Positions 58,939 through 64,000 of a stretch of 64,000 nt of DNA are shown here, one piece after another; position 1 is the stretch's first letter, and the number at the start of each line of letters is the position of its first letter. A model generated the notes under the pieces. The model searched no databases and was not told the origin of the DNA. It saw only the letters and a program-made list of their open reading frames with translations. The DNA comes from Streptomyces xanthii. Lineage in GTDB: Bacteria > Actinomycetota > Actinomycetes > Streptomycetales > Streptomycetaceae. Where the stretch lies: assembly GCF_014621695.1 (NCBI RefSeq), contig NZ_CP061281.1, forward strand, positions 186,001 to 250,000, read 5' to 3'. Position numbers and translations under genes: made by a program.

Positions 58939-59271
58939 ATGCGACGGGTGGCGAAGGGGATCGGCGAGTTTCTGATGGAGACGGTCGGGGAAGCCGTCGC
59001 CGAGGTGATCCTCACTCTGCTCGCCTGCGCGCTGCTGCTAGGCCTGCTTCTGATCGCCTACCTGAGCTGGTCGTTCAGCCCGCGCCTGACGGTGGCGGGT
59101 GCCGGGCTGTTCTGTCTGTTCCTCGCGCACGGCGCCTGGAGCGTGTTCCGTGACCCCACGAAGGGGCGTCGGCGGCGGGGCTTCGCCGCCGTGACGGCGG
59201 CCGGCTTCACACTGACCGCCGCGACAGGCGTGTTCCTCCTGTTCTACGGCACCGAGTGCAGTTGCCTGTGA
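58939..59271 (+). CDS. Small membrane protein
   Basis: 110 residues and three predicted helices (about 18-43, 48-65 and 77-100), with a basic loop DPTKGRRRRG. The end TECSCL has two cysteines. The start ATG 58939 follows G-rich sequence; GTG 58933 is possible. 25 bases after the L7/L12-like gene, so perhaps one operon. Not recognised. Confidence 0.6.
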   Translation: MRRVAKGIGEFLMETVGEAVAEVILTLLACALLLGLLLIAYLSWSFSPRLTVAGAGLFCLFLAHGAWSVFRDPTKGRRRRGFAAVTAAGFTLTAATGVFLLFYGTECSCL

Positions 59272-59428
59272 AGTGCTGCCGAAGGTTGACACCCGAGAGC
59301 CACGCTCCTGCGGCACCCACGGAGCGGAATGCCCGCTACTCGACCGGCCGCCCCGTCCCGAGGCGCTCCGTCGCAGGCGTCGTGCCGTGCGCCACGCCCG
59401 CGCGACGGTCACCGTTACGCTCTCGGCC

Positions 59429-60289
59429 GTGACAGAACCTGGGGCGGGCGCGGGGCAGGCGGGTGCATGGCGGGCCGAGGTCGTGGAGCGGCGGCGGTCC
59501 GTGGGGCCGTGGCGGTTTCCGGCGCGGGAGGTGTCGGCGCGGCGTGACGGACCGCGGATCGAGACCGCGGTCGGCTCGGTGACCTGCGTCGACGACAGCG
59601 GGCGGATCCGCTGGACGCATCGCTGCGTGGGCCGGCCCAATGCCGTGCACCTCTCCGGCGACCGGGCCCTGGTGACCACGGACTCCCTGGAGTACACCCC
59701 CTGGGGCATGCTCGGCCCAGCCCTGCTGCTCGACCTCGCCGACGGCCGCCTGGTCGCCGAGCTGCGGGGCGCTCGCGGTGCCGCGCGCGGCGGCGGCCGC
59801 TTCCTGCTCGGGCTGGAGGGCTACGACCTCTTCGACACCTGGGAGTACGACCGGGACGGTGACCGTACCGACGCCTGGCGCTCGTACGGTCATTACGTCG
59901 TGGGCACCGGCGTGCGGGTAGTCGAGGCCGACCGGAATCTGCCCACGAAGGGCCGGGTGGTGCGTCTCCTGCCCGGCGGCGTGGTCCGGCCCGGACCGTC
60001 CCTGTCCGACCCCCAGCCGCCCGAGCCGCTCGTCCTGCGGGACGGCACGATCCTCGTCCTGGACGGCGCCCGTCTCCGGTCGGTCGACCGTGACCTGCGC
60101 AGTCGTACGCTCGTGGAGATCGAAGGCGAACTCGGTCTCGTCGCCGCTCCGTCCGGCGCGCGCGTCCTGCGGTCGCTGCGGCGCAGTGGCGAGCAGGTGA
60201 CGGTCATGGTGGGCGAGCCGCTGCCCGACGACCCCACACGCTTCACGATCCATACCTGGACGATCGTCCTGCGACCAGTGGGGCGCTGA
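59429..60289 (+). CDS. Hypothetical beta-propeller-like protein
   Basis: 286 residues, not firmly recognised. Strand-rich repeats such as VGSVTCVDDSGRIRWTHRC, DRALVTTDS, ALLLDLADGRLVAELRG, and RDGTILVLDGARLRSVDRDL resemble PQQ/WD-type blades. No signal peptide and few cysteines. GTG start 59429 chosen since the upstream frame is low complexity. Converges on the MocR gene. Confidence 0.6.
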   Translation: MTEPGAGAGQAGAWRAEVVERRRSVGPWRFPAREVSARRDGPRIETAVGSVTCVDDSGRIRWTHRCVGRPNAVHLSGDRALVTTDSLEYTPWGMLGPALLLDLADGRLVAELRGARGAARGGGRFLLGLEGYDLFDTWEYDRDGDRTDAWRSYGHYVVGTGVRVVEADRNLPTKGRVVRLLPGGVVRPGPSLSDPQPPEPLVLRDGTILVLDGARLRSVDRDLRSRTLVEIEGELGLVAAPSGARVLRSLRRSGEQVTVMVGEPLPDDPTRFTIHTWTIVLRPVGR

Positions 60290-60318
60290 ACCAGCCGCAC
60301 TCACTGCCTAGTTCGGGG

Positions 60319-61725
60319 TCACCGCCCTGTCAGCAGGTCTCCGATCGCCGCGATGCCCGCCGTGACGGCGCGTTCGCCCACGTCGCCGAATCCCAGGATC
60401 AACTGCGCCGGCCTGGTCGCGTGCGCGGCGCGGCAGGCGCTCATTCCGTAGAGGCCGACGGACCGGGTGCGGGCGGCGGCGACGAGGTCGTGTTCGTCGG
60501 CCTGTCCGGGCAGGTGGGCCACCGCGTGGAAGCCTGCCGCGAGGCCGGTCACCCTGACGTCGGGGGCGTGTTCGGCGAGGGCTGCGACCAGGGCGGTGCG
60601 CCGTGCCGCGTAGGTCGTGCGCATGCGGCGCAGGTGCCGGTCGAAGCGGCCGGACTCGATCATGGTGGCGAGGGCCAACTGGTCGAGGGTGGGCGCCCCG
60701 CGGTCGTTCAGCCGCTTGTGCTCGATGATCGATTCGGTGAGCGCGGGCGGGCACAGCATCCATCCGATGCGCAACGCGGGCGCGAGGGACTTGCTGACGG
60801 TGCCGAGGGAGATCACGCGGTCGGCGGCGAGTCCCTGGAGCGCGCCCACCGGCTCGCGGTCGTACCGGAATTCGGCGTCGTAGTCGTCCTCGATGACGAC
60901 GGCGTCCCGCGTTCTGGCCCACTCGATGAGGGCGAGGCGGCGTTCGGGTGCCAGGGCGACGCCGGTGGGCCACTGGTGCGCGAGGGTGACGACGACGGCG
61001 CGCGCACTCGTCGCGGCGAGTGCCTGGACGTCGATGCCGCGCTCGTCGACCGGTATCGGGATCGCGGAAAGGCCCGCCGCGGCCGCGGCGGAGGAGATAG
61101 TGGCCGGTGAGCCGGGGTCCTCGTACGCCACGGTGCGGATTCCTGACCTGGCCAGGGCGTGCAGGGCAAGGCCGAGGCCCTGTGCGTACCCGGAGCAGAC
61201 GACGGTCCGTTCCGGGTCCGCATCGGCGGCGCGCACCCGCCGCAGATATCCGGCGACGACCTCGCGCAGCGCTGCGCTGCCGCGCGGGTCGCCGTAGTCG
61301 AGCGCCGCCGTCGGCATGGTGCGTGCCGCCTCGCGCGTCGCCCACAGCCAGTCGGCGAGGGGGAAGCCGCTCAGGTCGGGGACGCCCCACCGGAAGTCGG
61401 CCAGCAGCCGTGGCGGCTCCGGGGCCGGTGCCGTGGGCGCTGCCGGGACGCCCGCGCCGGCCGCCACGCGGGTGGCGGAGCCGACGCGGGTCACGAGGTA
61501 GCCCTCGGCCTGGAGTTGGGCGTAGCAGTCCTGCACCAGGCCGCGTGAGAGTCCGAGGACCCGGGCGAGTTCGCGTGAGGACGGGAGGCGTTCGCCGACG
61601 CGCAGCCGCTCGGTCCGGATCGCGTCGCGCAGTCGGCGTTCCAGTTGGGACCGCAGGGGCTCGCCGCTGTCCCGGTCGATGACCAGCAGCAGATCGGGAG
61701 AGAGACCGGACCACTCCAGCGGCAT
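60319..61725 (-). CDS. MocR/PdxR-type regulator (GntR helix-turn-helix fused to aminotransferase)
   Basis: 468 residues. GntR winged helix at about 20-85 (SQLERRLRDAIRTERLRVGE, SSRELARVLGLSRGLVQDCY), linker, then a class-I aminotransferase fold (about 110-465) with IEDDYDAEFRYD and the PLP Lys in SLGTVSKSLAPALRIGW. Known relatives sense PLP (PdxR) or GABA (GabR). Divergent from an MFS pump 46 bases away, its likely target. Confidence 0.9.
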   Translation of the reverse strand: MPLEWSGLSPDLLLVIDRDSGEPLRSQLERRLRDAIRTERLRVGERLPSSRELARVLGLSRGLVQDCYAQLQAEGYLVTRVGSATRVAAGAGVPAAPTAPAPEPPRLLADFRWGVPDLSGFPLADWLWATREAARTMPTAALDYGDPRGSAALREVVAGYLRRVRAADADPERTVVCSGYAQGLGLALHALARSGIRTVAYEDPGSPATISSAAAAAGLSAIPIPVDERGIDVQALAATSARAVVVTLAHQWPTGVALAPERRLALIEWARTRDAVVIEDDYDAEFRYDREPVGALQGLAADRVISLGTVSKSLAPALRIGWMLCPPALTESIIEHKRLNDRGAPTLDQLALATMIESGRFDRHLRRMRTTYAARRTALVAALAEHAPDVRVTGLAAGFHAVAHLPGQADEHDLVAAARTRSVGLYGMSACRAAHATRPAQLILGFGDVGERAVTAGIAAIGDLLTGR

Positions 61726-61771
61726 GAAATCGGATCTTACCGGTGGGCCGCTCGCTCCTTAGGTTCGTCGT

Positions 61772-62968
61772 GTGACCAGAAACGTCAACTCCCCAGCCAA
61801 GAGCGCCGGTTCGCGGCCGCCTCTGCTGACGCGGCCCCTGCTGCTGCGCTTCGTCTCGATCGTCGGCGCCTCGACGGGCTTCTTCCTGCTGTTGTCGGTC
61901 GTCCCCCTCTACGCGGAGGAGTCCAACGGGGGCCGCGGCAGCGCGGCGGGGCTCGCCACGGGCGCGCTGATGCTGGCCACGGTCGCGGGTGAGCTGGCCA
62001 CTCCCCGGATCGTCGCCCGCTTCGGTTACCGCCTGACGCTGGTGGCGGGGCTGTTTCTCCTCGGTGCGCCCGCGCTCGTGCTGACCGTGTCCGGGAGCAC
62101 GGCGTGGATCACGGCGGTCTGCGTCGTGCGCGGTCTGGGCTTCGCCTGCACGGTCGTCGCGGGTGGCGCGCTGACGGCGTCGCTGATCCCGCCCGAGCGC
62201 CGGGGCGAGGGGCTGGCCCTGGTCGGGATCGTGTCCGGGGTTCCGTCGCTGGTGGCCCTGCCGTTGGGGGTGTGGCTGGTGGCGCACGTGGGGTACGGGC
62301 CGGTGTGCGTCGCGGGCGGGGCGGCCGCGCTGGCCGCGATCGTCTCGGTGCCGGGCCTGCCGGACCGCGAGCCGGACTCGGGGCCGTCGATCGGTGTGGT
62401 GGCCGGCCTGCGGACGGCCGGCCTCCTGCGGCCCGCGATCGTCTTCGCGGCCACCACGCTCGCCGCCGGAATCGTCGTCACGTTCCTCCCGCTCGCCGTC
62501 CCGTCGGCTTCCACCGGTCTCGTCGCCGCGGCCCTGTTCGTCCAGTCCGCGGCGTCGACCGCGGCGCGCTGGGTCGCGGGCCGGCGCGGCGACCGGCACG
62601 GTCCGGCCCGCCTGGTCCTGCCCGGCCTGGTCGTCGCGTCCGCCGGAACACTCCTCGTCTCGCTGACGCACAGTCCGGTCGCGGTCGTCTCCGGGGTGGC
62701 CGTGTTCGGGATCGGCTTCGGGATCACGCAGAACGCCACGCTCACGCTGATGTACGCGCGGGTCCCCGCCTCCGGTTACGGCACGGTCAGCGCCCTGTGG
62801 AACTTCGCCTACGACGCTGGCATGGGCGTCGGGGCCGTCGGCTTCGGGCTCCTCGCGGGCCGGACCGGATACCCGTGGGCCTTCGCGCTCACCGCCGTGC
62901 TGATGCTCACCGCGCTCGCCCCGGCCTGGCGCGACCGCCGGACAGAGGGCGCCCTGCCCCGGCGTTGA
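61772..62968 (+). CDS. MFS transporter
   Basis: 398 residues and 12 helices; YGP/GVPSLVALPLGVWLV in helix 5 and AGRRGDRHGPARL in the 8-9 loop. GTG start at 61772. Divergent from the MocR-type regulator and transcribed away from it. Exporter or importer of an amine or vitamin-B6-type compound is a guess from the neighbour. Confidence 0.85.
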   Translation: MTRNVNSPAKSAGSRPPLLTRPLLLRFVSIVGASTGFFLLLSVVPLYAEESNGGRGSAAGLATGALMLATVAGELATPRIVARFGYRLTLVAGLFLLGAPALVLTVSGSTAWITAVCVVRGLGFACTVVAGGALTASLIPPERRGEGLALVGIVSGVPSLVALPLGVWLVAHVGYGPVCVAGGAAALAAIVSVPGLPDREPDSGPSIGVVAGLRTAGLLRPAIVFAATTLAAGIVVTFLPLAVPSASTGLVAAALFVQSAASTAARWVAGRRGDRHGPARLVLPGLVVASAGTLLVSLTHSPVAVVSGVAVFGIGFGITQNATLTLMYARVPASGYGTVSALWNFAYDAGMGVGAVGFGLLAGRTGYPWAFALTAVLMLTALAPAWRDRRTEGALPRR

Positions 62969-63288
62969 CGAACGGACGCGCGCCCATCAGAGCGTCGCCC
63001 TCGACGCGACGCGCCCGGGACTCCCCGTTTTGTCCGCACCAGGCCACCTCTCCCGTCGCACCAGCTCGTGCACGCGTCTTGCGGAGCGGGCGATTCTGCC
63101 AATAGAAAGGAAAGGTTCCTATCAGTGAGTGGTCCGGATAGGGACGCACGGTTCAGAGTTCCTCAGCTCGTCCAGCACGGTTCCGCACCTTCATGCAGCC
63201 CCGAACTCCCCTGCCGGGTCCGCGAGTCCGCCGGCTTCACGCCGCTCGCGCGAGACGCACCCGGCCAGACGAGAAACCGGAGAAGCAC
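62969..63288 (+). promoter_or_regulatory. 320-bp leader of the chitosanase gene
   Basis: No gene found. It carries the AGGAA-N3-TTCCT element at 63108-63120 and an A-rich tract (AATAGAAAGG) just before it that could be part of a promoter. Confidence 0.45.
63108..63120. promoter_or_regulatory. AGGAA-N3-TTCCT element upstream of the chitosanase
   Basis: Identical 13-mer AGGAAAGGTTCCT to the one upstream of the GH18 chitinase (38123-38135), here about 170 bp before the start codon. Shared control of chitin and chitosan breakdown is inferred. Confidence 0.6.
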
Positions 63289-64000
63289 ATGCCACTCCCC
63301 ACTCCGCGACGGCGTTCGATGCCGTCCGGATCGCGGCATCGCACCCCCGTCCACCGACGCCGGCGCAGGACCGGCTTCAGGATCGCCCTCGCCATGGTCC
63401 TCGCCGCCGTCCCCGCGGTGATTCTGCTGAACACCAGTCAGGCGGCGGCTCCCACCGGGCTCGACGACCCGGTGAAGAAGGAGATCGCCATGCGCCTGGT
63501 GTCCAGCGCCGAGAACTCGTCGCTGGACTGGAAGGACCAGTTCGACTACATCGAGGACATCGACGACGGCCGCGGGTACACCGCCGGCATCGTCGGGTTC
63601 TGCTCCGGCACCCACGACATGCTCGACCTCGTCGAGTACTACACCGACCAGGTGCCCGACAACCCGCTCGCCGAGTACCTGCCGGCCCTGCGCGAGGTCG
63701 ACGGCTCCGATTCGCACGAGGGCCTCGACCCCGGCTTCACCGACGCGTGGAAGGAGGCCGCGCAGACCTCGCAGTTCCAGGCGGCGCAGGAGCACGAACG
63801 CGACCGCGTGTACTTCGACCCCGCCGTCTCCCGCGCCAAGGGCGACCACCTGCAGGAGCTGGGCCAGTTCGCCTACTACGACGCGATCGTGATGCACGGC
63901 CAGGAGGGCTTCGACTCCATCCGGGACGCGGCGCGCGCCGAGGCGGACACTCCGGCCGAGGGCGGTGACGAGACCACGTACCTCAACGCGTTCCTCGACG
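63289..64000 (+). CDS. csnA: Chitosanase, glycoside hydrolase family 46 (3' truncated by window)
   Basis: 237 residues of the protein are present. A long basic N-terminus (about 1-31, many Arg) precedes a hydrophobic signal core (IALAMVLAAVPAVILL), and the mature part starts near 53 with TGLDDPVKKEIAM. SSAENSSLDW carries the catalytic Glu E75 and IDDGRGYTAG the catalytic Asp D93, matching E22 and D40 of the Streptomyces N174 enzyme. RDRVYFDPAVS and YDAIVMHG are also conserved. GGAGAAGC precedes ATG 63289. Hydrolyses chitosan outside the cell. Confidence 0.92.
   Translation, partial: MPLPTPRRRSMPSGSRHRTPVHRRRRRTGFRIALAMVLAAVPAVILLNTSQAAAPTGLDDPVKKEIAMRLVSSAENSSLDWKDQFDYIEDIDDGRGYTAGIVGFCSGTHDMLDLVEYYTDQVPDNPLAEYLPALREVDGSDSHEGLDPGFTDAWKEAAQTSQFQAAQEHERDRVYFDPAVSRAKGDHLQELGQFAYYDAIVMHGQEGFDSIRDAARAEADTPAEGGDETTYLNAFLD

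Noticed and set aside
60308..62671. 787-codon minus-strand frame across the MocR and MFS genes
   Set aside because: Overlaps two motif-rich genes in other frames; Arg/Pro/Gly-rich only.
63129..63968. 279-codon frame over the chitosanase region
   Set aside because: It is in another frame; the frame from 63289 carries the GH46 catalytic residues and signal peptide.
1..64000. CRISPR array, tRNA or rRNA genes, insertion sequences, prophage or antibiotic gene cluster
   Set aside because: No direct-repeat array, cloverleaf, transposase, integrase, PKS or NRPS motif was seen.

Overview
This is very high-GC actinobacterial DNA and most likely a Streptomyces chromosome. The GC-rich third codon positions, frequent GTG starts, ATGA/GTGA gene overlaps and families such as DUF5958, NdgR-type IclR, a GH46 chitosanase and CBS-BON proteins all fit that. 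I see no tRNA, rRNA, CRISPR array, insertion sequence or prophage. Genes are dense on both strands, and the only gaps over 300 bases are 43184-43624, 48595-49046 and 62969-63288.

The left half (about 1-28 kb) reads as a dormancy/hypoxia-type stress island like the DevR(DosR) regulon of Mycobacterium and the OsdR regulon of Streptomyces. It holds a DevR-like response regulator (5763-6455) but no partner histidine kinase. Around it are five tandem-domain universal stress proteins, three CBS-BON proteins and the remnant of a fourth. It also has two P-type cation ATPases, two Rv1733c-type membrane proteins (one minimal), a flavodoxin and a zinc alcohol dehydrogenase. A GH65 phosphorylase sits beside a beta-phosphoglucomutase-like HAD enzyme, and a beta-CASP metallo-beta-lactamase, an ABC exporter and a phosphoribosyltransferase-hydrolase fusion complete the set. 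A 14-bp dyad close to GGGCCGNTCGGCCC recurs in the divergent intergenic regions, about 84-93 bp upstream of four plus-strand start codons and upstream of the minus-strand operons. I propose it as the DevR-type box. At the left edge, an oxidoreductase, FMN-binding protein and ApbE operon looks like a flavinylated extracytoplasmic redox system.

The middle (28-47 kb) is ordinary accessory chromosome: a DUF3592 membrane protein, a GT2 glycosyltransferase, a LysR/SDR pair, an ANTAR protein, a frameshifted GNAT gene, an FKBP and a MATE/PadR pair around a 43-bp palindrome. A chitin and polysaccharide group follows (GH18 chitinase, Tat-exported lyase-like protein, LacI regulator), then an ammonia-lyase homologue that lacks the MIO-forming triad next to an MFS transporter. 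A TetR/oxidoreductase set, a haloalkane dehalogenase and a frameshifted ECF sigma factor close this part.

The right part (47-64 kb) contains a SAM-I riboswitch followed by a 36-codon ORF and an NdgR-like IclR regulator, which points to methionine-linked control. Three transporter/regulator pairs follow, two of them with clear palindromic operators (ArsR/MFS and TetR/MFS). There are also two DinB proteins, a VanX-like dipeptidase, a cupin, a VOC protein and several small unknowns, including one with an L7/L12-like fold. The window ends inside a GH46 chitosanase gene whose upstream region shares a 13-bp element with the GH18 chitinase 25 kb away.
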